Part shown: positions 1-5,325 of the stretch, in pieces
Layout of the letters: every line of letters starts with the position of its first letter
Position numbering within the stretch: the first letter of the stretch is position 1
Source of the DNA: a bacterium UBP3_UBA1247
Lineage (GTDB): Bacteria > UBA3054
Assembly: GCA_002308555.1 (NCBI GenBank)
Contig: DBWD01000095.1
Coordinates: 1,866 to 7,535, forward strand
Length of the DNA: 5,670 bases
Direction: 5' to 3'
Notes under the pieces: generated by a model
Databases searched by the model: none
The model's input: the letters and a program-made list of their open reading frames with translations, nothing else
What the model was told of the DNA's origin: nothing
Position numbers and translations under genes: made by a program

Positions 1-15
1 GGCCGCGTTTTTTTG

Positions 16-1113
16 TCAGCGCATCCTGTAGACCAGGAAAATGCCGACCCCGCAGAAAACCACGTTGGCCGTCCAGCAGGCCAGTATGGCGTTCACGCTC
101 CCCTCCTTGGCCAGGTTGATGAGGAAGTAGGCCACCACGAAATAGCCCAGGCAGAGAAGAATGCTGGTAAGGACGCCCTTCATCATGCCGGCCCTGGTGT
201 GGAAGATGCCGAAAGGCGCGGCCAGAAGAACGAAAACGAAACAGGCGAAAGGCATGGCGTAGCGCCTGTGCAGGTCGGTCCTCAGGGAGTAGTAGCGGCT
301 GGAGTCCTTCTTGACGGTGCGCGCGGCGTTCTTCAGCTCCGAGAGCTTCATGTTCATCTCGTCGTCGATGGCGTGGCTGAAGATCATTTCCGGAGTCTCG
401 TCGTAAATGGAATAGTTGCGCTTCTTGTGGTCGTAAGTCTCCTTGGGCTTCTCGTCGTTGTCGTAGATGGTCTCCTTGACGTTGTAGAAGAACCAGCCGT
501 ACTGGGGCACGTATTCCGCGCGGTCCGCCTTCAGCTGCCTGGTGATGCGGCGGCTGTTGGGCTTGAAATGGCGGATGGAGATGTTGCGGAATTTGTTGGG
601 CTCCGGAGTGCCCTCGATGTTCCAGATCCTGTTGGCCTTGGAATTCTCGAAGGTCACGAAGGAGGTGTTCTGCCCCTGGGAAATGCTCTGGGTCAGGGTG
701 GAGACTTTCTTGGGCATGATCTCCTCCGCTTTGCGCCTGGCCGCGGGGCCGCAGAATTCGCTCAGGGCGAAGGTGCCCAGGGCGATCAGCAGGGCGCAGA
801 GAAGGTACGGCCTGATGATCCTGGTCAGGGCGATGCCGCTGGCCCGCATGGCGATGATCTCGTTGGTGCGGGAAAGATTGCCCAGGCAGTAAAGGATGGC
901 CAGCAGGACCGCGAAGGGCATGGTGATGCTCAGGATCTCGGGGAGCCGCATGACGTAGAAGGTGGCGATCTCGCCCACGGTCTTCTCCTCTTCCAGGAAA
1001 TCGGCGAGGTTGTTCGTCATGTCATAGGCGAAAAAGAGGATCACAAAGGCCGTGAGACAGTAGAACAGCGGAAGGAAAAAAGATTTTATGAGATAGCGGT
1101 CGATAAGCTTCAT
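16..1113 (-). CDS. LptF/LptG-family permease (lipopolysaccharide export, YjgP/YjgQ type)
   Basis: A 365-residue inner-membrane protein of the LptF/LptG family. Members pair in the LptB2FG ABC transporter, which extracts LPS from the inner membrane and feeds the LptC-A-D bridge. Length and architecture are typical: three N-terminal membrane segments (about residues 12-30, 58-77, 100-118), a periplasmic beta-rich domain (about 120-280), then three C-terminal segments (about 285-303, 312-333, 341-362). The stretch NEIIAMRASGIALTRI (84-99) is the coupling-helix-like motif between TM2 and TM3, and HRRYAMPFACFVFVLLAAP (282-300) is the usual entry to TM4. The ATG follows the glycosyltransferase stop by 4 bases, with an AGGAG about 10 bases upstream inside the end of that gene, so translation is probably coupled. 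Only one member of the F/G pair is visible; sequence alone does not settle whether it is F or G, and the partner may lie beyond position 1 or elsewhere. The family call is firm. Confidence 0.93.
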   Translation of the reverse strand: MKLIDRYLIKSFFLPLFYCLTAFVILFFAYDMTNNLADFLEEEKTVGEIATFYVMRLPEILSITMPFAVLLAILYCLGNLSRTNEIIAMRASGIALTRIIRPYLLCALLIALGTFALSEFCGPAARRKAEEIMPKKVSTLTQSISQGQNTSFVTFENSKANRIWNIEGTPEPNKFRNISIRHFKPNSRRITRQLKADRAEYVPQYGWFFYNVKETIYDNDEKPKETYDHKKRNYSIYDETPEMIFSHAIDDEMNMKLSELKNAARTVKKDSSRYYSLRTDLHRRYAMPFACFVFVLLAAPFGIFHTRAGMMKGVLTSILLCLGYFVVAYFLINLAKEGSVNAILACWTANVVFCGVGIFLVYRMR

Positions 1114-1117
1114 GCCG

Positions 1118-1909
1118 TCACATCTCCTGTTTGGGAAGCAATTGGGGTTCGTAGAAGGAAGTCCTGGCCGGTTTCTTCTGGAAGAGATGCCCGAACAAGA
1201 GGCCCCAGACCATGAAGACGGCCTCGTAGACGATCTTCTTGTTCATCTTGGAAGTGCCGTTGCTGCGCTCGTAAAAAATAATGGGCACTTCCCTGATCTT
1301 GAAACCTTTCAGCCAGGCGTAATAGGTCATCTCGATCTGGAAGGAATAGCCGTTGGAGCGGATATTGTCCATGTCGATGGCTTCCAGCACCCGGCGGCGG
1401 AAACACTTGAAACCGCCCGTGGCGTCGTTGGCCGGCAGCCCGGTGATGATCTTCACGTAGGTGGTGGCGAAAACGCTCAGCAAGACGCGGCGCAGGGGCC
1501 AGTTGATGACGCTGATGCCGGAGGTGTAGCGGGAGCCCAGCACCAGGTCGGCGTGGGTTATGACGTGAAGGAAATCCGCCACGTACTTGGGGTCGTGGGA
1601 AAAGTCGCAGTCCATCTCGAAGATGAACTCGTAATCCCTTTCAAGGGCCCAGCGGAAGCCCGCGATGTAGGCGGTTCCCAGACCCAGCTTGCCCTCCCGG
1701 TGAATGGCGTGGCAAAGCTTGTCCCGCTCGCACAGCTCATCCACGACGCTTCCCGTCCCGTCCGGGGAATTGTCGTCGATAAAAAGCAAGCCGATGGAGG
1801 GATACGCCGTCCTGAGCGCGTCGTGCATCCGGACCACGTTGTCCCTCTCGTTGTAAGTGGGAATGATTATGAGGGCCAGGCCCTCGTTCTTTTTCGCCTC
1901 TTCCGTCAT
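1118..1909 (-). CDS. Family-2 glycosyltransferase, polyprenol-monophosphomannose (DPM1-like) synthase type
   Basis: A 263-residue GT-A fold glycosyltransferase. Relatives transfer a sugar, often mannose or glucose, from a nucleotide sugar to a polyprenyl phosphate at the cytoplasmic face of the membrane. Visible motifs in order: IIIPTYNERDNV (14-25, nucleotide-binding start of the fold), LLFIDDNSPDGT (41-52), the metal-binding DxD-like MDCDFSHDP (99-107), LGSRY (124-128), and NDATGGFKCFRR (161-172) in the acceptor region. The length matches the short synthase form, with no C-terminal GtrA-like membrane domain; residues 226-243 are moderately hydrophobic and may touch the membrane. The ATG is supported because the fold begins at residue 14 and no earlier start fits the promoter. 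The leader has no clear Shine-Dalgarno sequence. It is the first gene of an operon with the downstream permease. The sugar donor and acceptor cannot be read from sequence; mannose is a family-based guess. Confidence 0.92.
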   Translation of the reverse strand: MTEEAKKNEGLALIIIPTYNERDNVVRMHDALRTAYPSIGLLFIDDNSPDGTGSVVDELCERDKLCHAIHREGKLGLGTAYIAGFRWALERDYEFIFEMDCDFSHDPKYVADFLHVITHADLVLGSRYTSGISVINWPLRRVLLSVFATTYVKIITGLPANDATGGFKCFRRRVLEAIDMDNIRSNGYSFQIEMTYYAWLKGFKIREVPIIFYERSNGTSKMNKKIVYEAVFMVWGLLFGHLFQKKPARTSFYEPQLLPKQEM

Positions 1910-1930
1910 AGTTTTTTACTGTAATATAAA

Positions 1931-1959
1931 AGGATAACAGAAAGGGAAAATCAAGTCAA
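1931..1959 (-). promoter_or_regulatory. Sigma-70-like promoter of the glycosyltransferase-permease operon
   Basis: Read on the minus strand: a -35 box TTGACT (1954-1959, one mismatch to consensus), a 17-base spacer, and a -10 box TATCCT (1931-1936, two mismatches). Transcription would begin near 1922-1925, leaving a leader of only about 13-16 bases before the ATG at 1909. Position and spacing fit well; the -10 box is moderate. Confidence 0.6.
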
Positions 1960-1990
1960 CAAAAGAGCGCCCCAAAACCCGCGCCTACCC

Positions 1991-2019
1991 TTTACATTCG
2001 GACCCCCTTTTGCTACAAT
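1991..2019 (+). promoter_or_regulatory. Extended -10 promoter of tRNA-Ala
   Basis: On the plus strand: a -35 box TTTACA (1991-1996), a 17-base spacer and a -10 box TACAAT (2014-2019), preceded by TGC, which gives the extended -10 form TGn. Each box has one mismatch to consensus. Initiation near 2026 would give about 20 bases of 5' leader to be removed by RNase P. It is divergent from the operon promoter at 1931-1959, with about 30 bases between the two -35 boxes. Confidence 0.72.
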
Positions 2020-2045
2020 GCTTAAACCATTTCTGAAAAAAACTT

Positions 2046-2121
2046 GGGCCGGTAGCTCAGCTGGGAGAGCGCAGCGTTCGCAATGCTGAGGCCGAGAGTT
2101 CGATCCTCTTCCGGTCCACCA
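2046..2121 (+). tRNA. tRNA-Ala (anticodon CGC)
   Basis: A complete cloverleaf of 76 bases including an encoded CCA end. Acceptor stem GGGCCGG (2046-2052) pairs with CCGGTCC (2111-2117). D stem GCTC/GAGC (2055-2058, 2067-2070). Anticodon stem CAGCG/TGCTG (2072-2076, 2084-2088) closes the loop TTCGCAA with anticodon CGC at 2079-2081, reading codon GCG. The variable loop is 2089-2093. T stem GAGAG/CTCTT (2094-2098, 2106-2110) closes the loop TTCGATC. The third acceptor pair is G-U (G2048 with T2115), the hallmark identity element for alanyl-tRNA synthetase, and the discriminator base is A (2118), so the alanine assignment is strong on two grounds. Confidence 0.97.
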
Positions 2122-2127
2122 AAATTC

Positions 2128-2157
2128 AAAGCCTTTCCTTTCTGGAAAGGCTTTTTT
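2128..2157 (+). terminator. Rho-independent terminator of tRNA-Ala
   Basis: An inverted repeat GCCTTTCC (2131-2138) and GGAAAGGC (2144-2151) with a 5-base loop, extended by A-T pairs, followed by six T residues (2152-2157). It begins 7 bases after the CCA end, as expected for a monocistronic tRNA transcript. The A-rich left flank could also let it act on the other strand as a backup stop for transcripts from gene A. Confidence 0.88.
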
Positions 2158-2173
2158 GTTTCCGGCCGCCGGA

Positions 2174-2211
2174 CAAAAAAACGGCCCGCTTTCGCGGGCC
2201 GTTCTTTTTTT
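2174..2211 (-). terminator. Rho-independent, probably bidirectional terminator after DUF11 gene A
   Basis: A perfect 9-bp stem ACGGCCCGC (2181-2189) and GCGGGCCGT (2194-2202) with a tetraloop. Read on the minus strand it is followed by seven T residues (complement of the A run at 2175-2181) and begins about 31 bases after the stop of gene A. Read on the plus strand it is also followed by a T run (2205-2211), so it can stop transcription arriving from either side. This suits its place between a plus-strand tRNA and a minus-strand gene. Confidence 0.88.
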
Positions 2212-2233
2212 ACCTGTGATTCAGATCAGCAGA

Positions 2234-3679
2234 TCAATAGACGTGCGTGGATTCTTCTTCCACGACCGGGTTCTTGAGCAGGTCGGAATTCAGGAAGGCT
2301 TTGATACGAGCATCGCCAACAGCTTCGCCCTTGGCCTGGATCGTCCAAGTCACAGCCTGCTTCGGCGTGAGGACGGGCACGGTTTCGAAGGTGACTTCTT
2401 TGCCGCTGACAGTGCCATTGGTGGCGCCGCCGCAAGCAACCGGGGTGATCTCAGCCGGGAACACGACCTTCATGGTGATGGAGGTGTCGTCCGCGGTGCC
2501 CTGGTTGGTCACGGTGATGGTGTAGGTGACCTGTTCGGCGGGTTCGGCATCGAGCTGGATCGGGTCGGGGTTATCGACCATTTCGATCAGCAGAGCAGCC
2601 TGGCCGTACCACTTGGTGTTGGCGCAAGCCTGTTTTTCAACGCCGTTGATGTTGACGGTGGCGCAGTTCGTGGTTTCGCCGACGACCGGGCTGGTGGCGA
2701 CGACGCTGAACTCAACCTGCTGGCCGGGGGCCAGAGAAGGAACGGTCCAGGAGTTGCCAGTGGCGCCGTTGGCGGCGAGGATCTGCAGATTGGCACCCGG
2801 AATATCGGTCACGACCACGTTTTCGAAGGTGGTGTCGCCGGTGTTCTTGACGGTGATGACGTAGTTGGCCTTCTTGTTGACCAGCTGAGACTCAGTGCCA
2901 GTCTTGTAGATCTCGAACTCGGGCTGGAGCACTTTCGTGCAAGCCTGAGCATCGGCCTGGTTGGTGTTGTCGCCCTTAGCGGTGACGTTGTTGCAGTAGG
3001 TGCCGCGCTGGGCAGCCACAGCGTCGAAGGTCGCGGTCTTCACGCAGCCGGGGATCATGTCGCCAGCGTTCATGGTGAAGGTGCGAGCGGAAGGATCAGA
3101 GACCAGAGAGACGCCTTCGGGGAGCGTGTCGGTGACGACGACGTTCTTAGCAAGGCCGGAACCGACGTTCTTGACGGTCACGGTGTAGGGGAAGGGCTGG
3201 CCGACCAGAGCGGTCTCGGGGGCCGTCTTGGTGACTTCGATCCTGGGGTTGGTGGCTTTGACCACGAAGCAGGTGCGGGGGAAGGCGCTGACGTAAGCGC
3301 ACTGCTTGAAGGTGCCTTCCTGGGTGCACTGCCAAGTGATCTCGAGCGTCTGGCACTGGAAAGCATCCAGATCGCCGAGGTTCCAGGTCAGGGAGTTGCC
3401 CGCGACCTGGGCGGCAGGGTTAGAGCTGACGTAGGTCAGACCTTCCGGAACGGTGCTCTTGACCACGACTTCCGCCACGTCCTGATTCGGGGTGACGATC
3501 ATCTGGCTGGTGAACTGTTCGTTCAAGCTGACTTCAGTGGTGCCGGCATACTGGATACCGACCAAGCTGGTGCAGGCAGCGGAGCCGTTCTGGGTGATGG
3601 GGGCGCAATCAGCGATAGCGGAGCCGGCGACTAAGCAGGCAACGAGGCTGAGGGCCATGAGGTTTTTGAGAAGTTTCAC
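2234..3679 (-). CDS. Secreted cysteine-containing DUF11-repeat protein A (OmcB-like)
   Basis: A 481-residue exported protein with about four tandem DUF11 (Ig-like beta-sandwich) repeats, near residues 44-140, 146-250, 254-355 and 362-460. The repeated core is visible as PYTVTVKNVGSG (164-175), NYVITVKNTGDT (272-283) and TYTITVTNQGTA (385-396), with VVVTDTLPEGV after one core. The signal peptide has basic residues K2 and K5, a hydrophobic core, and a likely cleavage AIA|D after residue 23; LVAC (12-15) also looks like a lipobox, but it would be unusually early. The mature chain has 12 cysteines, four of them at 109-137. The C terminus VEEESTHVY matches that of paralogue B. The GTG start is chosen because AAGGAG lies 6 bases upstream and it supplies the basic signal-peptide end; the later ATG at 3657-3659 lacks both. 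DUF11 proteins include chlamydial OmcB and various cell-surface proteins. An envelope structural role is inferred; the exact function is unknown. Confidence 0.87.
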   Translation of the reverse strand: MKLLKNLMALSLVACLVAGSAIADCAPITQNGSAACTSLVGIQYAGTTEVSLNEQFTSQMIVTPNQDVAEVVVKSTVPEGLTYVSSNPAAQVAGNSLTWNLGDLDAFQCQTLEITWQCTQEGTFKQCAYVSAFPRTCFVVKATNPRIEVTKTAPETALVGQPFPYTVTVKNVGSGLAKNVVVTDTLPEGVSLVSDPSARTFTMNAGDMIPGCVKTATFDAVAAQRGTYCNNVTAKGDNTNQADAQACTKVLQPEFEIYKTGTESQLVNKKANYVITVKNTGDTTFENVVVTDIPGANLQILAANGATGNSWTVPSLAPGQQVEFSVVATSPVVGETTNCATVNINGVEKQACANTKWYGQAALLIEMVDNPDPIQLDAEPAEQVTYTITVTNQGTADDTSITMKVVFPAEITPVACGGATNGTVSGKEVTFETVPVLTPKQAVTWTIQAKGEAVGDARIKAFLNSDLLKNPVVEEESTHVY

Positions 3680-3685
3680 TTCTTT

Positions 3686-3691
3686 CTCCTT
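3686..3691 (-). promoter_or_regulatory. Ribosome binding site fixing the GTG start of gene A
   Basis: AAGGAG on the minus strand, 6 bases before the GTG at 3677-3679. It is the strongest Shine-Dalgarno sequence in the window and decides the non-ATG start. It lies only 2 bases from the palindrome at 3694-3707, so a protein or a hairpin on that palindrome could limit ribosome access. Confidence 0.8.
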
Positions 3692-3693
3692 GT

Positions 3694-3707
3694 GTTAAAC
3701 GTTTAAC
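3694..3707. promoter_or_regulatory. Perfect 14-bp palindrome (possible operator) in the leader of gene A
   Basis: GTTAAACGTTTAAC is identical to its own reverse complement. It sits between the end of gene B and the ribosome binding site of gene A. The central AAACGTTT with a CG at the dyad axis resembles operators of LacI-family repressors. No regulator gene is visible here, so the operator reading is inference. As RNA the sequence has no loop and could fold only by leaving the central bases unpaired. Confidence 0.5.
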
Positions 3708-3713
3708 TGTGAT

Positions 3714-3730
3714 GGCGGGCGCTACCCGCC
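3714..3730. repeat. GC-rich inverted repeat between DUF11 genes B and A
   Basis: GGCGGG (3714-3719) and CCCGCC (3725-3730) form a 6-bp stem with a 5-base loop, about 25 bases after the stop of gene B. On the minus strand, the direction of the genes, no T run follows, so it is not a standard terminator; it may protect the 3' end of the B message or attenuate read-through. On the plus strand it is followed by TTTTGCTTTT and could stop antisense transcription. Confidence 0.6.
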
Positions 3731-3755
3731 TTTTGCTTTTGGTGAACTAAAAATA

Positions 3756-5237
3756 TCAGTACAGGTGCGTGGACTCCTCTTCCGTGACCGGGGTCTCGAG
3801 AAGGTTCGTCTTCACGGACACTTTGAGTCGGGCGTCGTCCACACTCAAAGCCTGCGCTTTTATCTTATAAATGATCTCCTGCTTCGGCTCGATCACCGCG
3901 ACCGGGGCGAAGATGACTCTCTGGCCCTCGATGCGGCTGCTGATAGCGCCGCTGACAGCGATGGGCTTGAGGCTCGGCGGGAACAGCGCCGTGACTTCCA
4001 CGTTGCCGTCCTGGGCCGTGCCCTGGTTCATGACGGAGATGGTGTAGACCGTCTCGCCGCCAATCTCAACCGGGTCGGGATGATCCACCACTTCCAGTCT
4101 GACAGCCGGCATGCCGCGCCAGACGGTCGGGGCCTCAGCCTGTCTGCGCAGGCCTTCGCGGCACTCGGCCGTGACGGTGTTGACATGGGTGCCAGGAGTC
4201 TGGCAGGTCACGGTCACGTTGAAGGACTGAGACTGGCCCGGAGCGAGGGTGTTGAGGCGCCAGACCACCTTGTCGCCCTGAACGTTGCCGCCGCTGGAGG
4301 ACACGTAAGTGGTGTAAGGCGGCAGCGTGTCGACCACGACCACGTCGGTCAGGCCGGCATCGCCCGGGTTGGTGACGGTGATGGTATAGTTGGCTTTGCG
4401 GCCAAGGAACTGGGACTTGGTGCCGTCCTTGGTGAGCTGCAGCTGGCGTTCCTGAACGACGGTGCAGGCCGTGGATTCAGCCTGGCCGGCGTTGGCGGTG
4501 GTCACCATGGCGCGGTTGCAGTGCCTGCCGCGGCTGACCGCCTGGGCGCTCAAAGTAAGCGTGCGGGATTCGCCGGGGCCCAGGGTGCCGATGTTCTGGG
4601 TCAGCTGGGAGGAGCCGCTGGAGTGGCGGAGGCCCTCAGGCAGATAGTCGGTCAGGACCACGTCCCTGGCGGTGCCGTCGCCCACGTTGCTAATAGTAAT
4701 GGTGTAGGGAACGGTCTCGCCCAAAACTGCGGTCTCTGGGCCGGTCTTCTCGATGGCGATGCGGGCGCGCACGGTCTTGGCGGCGGAGCAGGAGCAGCTG
4801 GTGGTCTGCAGGAAAGCGCAGAGTTTGAGGTCCACGTCGGAAACGGAGCGGTACTGGACCTGGAAGGTCCTTTCCTCCCCGGCTTCCACGCTGCCGAGGT
4901 TCCAGACGATGTTGTTGCCCTGCCTGGCGGCGGAGGGCTGGGTCCCGACGCATTCCAGGCCGTTGGCCATGGGATGGATGACGCTCACGGTCTGATAGCG
5001 GTGAGCAGCCCTGAAGCGGATGACGGCGACCTGATTTTCGCCGACCTGCCATTCGCCGGGAGCGGTCACGACGATCTCGTCGGTTCCGCCGCAGACGAAG
5101 GACCTGGCGGGAGCGTAAGTCTGAACGGGAGCGGGCTCGTCAGCGAAAGCATCGCCGTCGGCAACGGCGTTCCCGGCAAAAAGGCATACCATGACCGACA
5201 GAACGGCCAAGCCAAAGATTTTTTTACGAAGGTTCAT
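3756..5237 (-). CDS. Secreted cysteine-containing DUF11-repeat protein B (paralogue of A)
   Basis: A 493-residue exported protein built like A. The signal peptide has the basic start MNLRKK, a hydrophobic core and a likely cleavage AVA|D after residue 26. An N-terminal divergent repeat (about 50-155) contains NNIVWNLG, matching NSLTWNLG in A. Three clearer DUF11 repeats follow (about 158-260, 265-365, 378-475), with cores PYTITISNVGDG (177-188), NYTITVTNPGDA (283-294) and VYTISVMNQGTA (397-408). The mature chain has 9 cysteines, three of them at 140, 148 and 150. The C terminus TEEESTHLY nearly matches A. I start it at the ATG at 5235-5237: an in-frame GTG at 5274-5276 touches the -10 box of the promoter and would lie upstream of the transcript start, and it would put 13 extra residues before the signal peptide. 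The ribosome binding site is weak (a GAG about 6 bases upstream). It probably acts in the periplasm or outer envelope with A; the function is not established. Confidence 0.87.
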   Translation of the reverse strand: MNLRKKIFGLAVLSVMVCLFAGNAVADGDAFADEPAPVQTYAPARSFVCGGTDEIVVTAPGEWQVGENQVAVIRFRAAHRYQTVSVIHPMANGLECVGTQPSAARQGNNIVWNLGSVEAGEERTFQVQYRSVSDVDLKLCAFLQTTSCSCSAAKTVRARIAIEKTGPETAVLGETVPYTITISNVGDGTARDVVLTDYLPEGLRHSSGSSQLTQNIGTLGPGESRTLTLSAQAVSRGRHCNRAMVTTANAGQAESTACTVVQERQLQLTKDGTKSQFLGRKANYTITVTNPGDAGLTDVVVVDTLPPYTTYVSSSGGNVQGDKVVWRLNTLAPGQSQSFNVTVTCQTPGTHVNTVTAECREGLRRQAEAPTVWRGMPAVRLEVVDHPDPVEIGGETVYTISVMNQGTAQDGNVEVTALFPPSLKPIAVSGAISSRIEGQRVIFAPVAVIEPKQEIIYKIKAQALSVDDARLKVSVKTNLLETPVTEEESTHLY

Positions 5238-5276
5238 CACGGTCTCACACACTGTTTGATTGTTGATTGTTAACAC

Positions 5277-5306
5277 ATTCTACCAAACCTCGCTCCGATA
5301 AGTCAA
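5277..5306 (-). promoter_or_regulatory. Extended -10 promoter of DUF11 gene B
   Basis: On the minus strand: a -35 box TTGACT (5301-5306), an 18-base spacer and a -10 box TAGAAT (5277-5282), preceded by TGG, the extended -10 form TGn. Each box has one mismatch to consensus. Initiation near 5270 gives a leader of roughly 33 bases to the ATG at 5237. It lies in the 88-base gap after the upstream gene, where I see no convincing terminator, so B may also receive read-through. Its -35 box is the same hexamer as that of the glycosyltransferase operon. Confidence 0.72.
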
Positions 5307-5325
5307 GAAGTAGGAGGCCCGGGGC

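Noticed and set aside
13..1924. Long plus-strand open frames opposite the permease and glycosyltransferase (13-1215 and 1112-1924).
   Set aside because: They mirror genes with clear family motifs on the minus strand, have low-complexity G/V/D/H-rich translations and no recognisable domain; antisense frames stay open in GC-rich coding DNA.
2046..2211. tRNA 3' end as an integration site for a mobile element.
   Set aside because: No duplicated tRNA fragment, integrase or phage gene is visible in the window, and the following genes look like ordinary envelope genes.
3635..3638. LVAC at residues 12-15 of protein A as a lipoprotein signal.
   Set aside because: The cysteine lies very early in the hydrophobic core, the aligned cysteine of B is preceded by Val (VMVC, a poor lipobox), and both proteins have a good AxA|D site further on. 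Kept only as a minor alternative; the coordinates are approximate.
2511..4710. Recurring GGTGACGGTGATGG-like segments as DNA repeats.
   Set aside because: They encode the repeated Y-T-(I/V)-T-V-x-N core of the DUF11 domains and are explained by protein repeats, not by a DNA element.
2156..5273. Long plus-strand frames opposite the DUF11 genes (2156-3634 and 3765-5273).
   Set aside because: They are antisense shadows rich in G, A, D and V. The first starts inside the tRNA terminator and runs through the second terminator; the minus-strand frames have signal peptides and repeat motifs.
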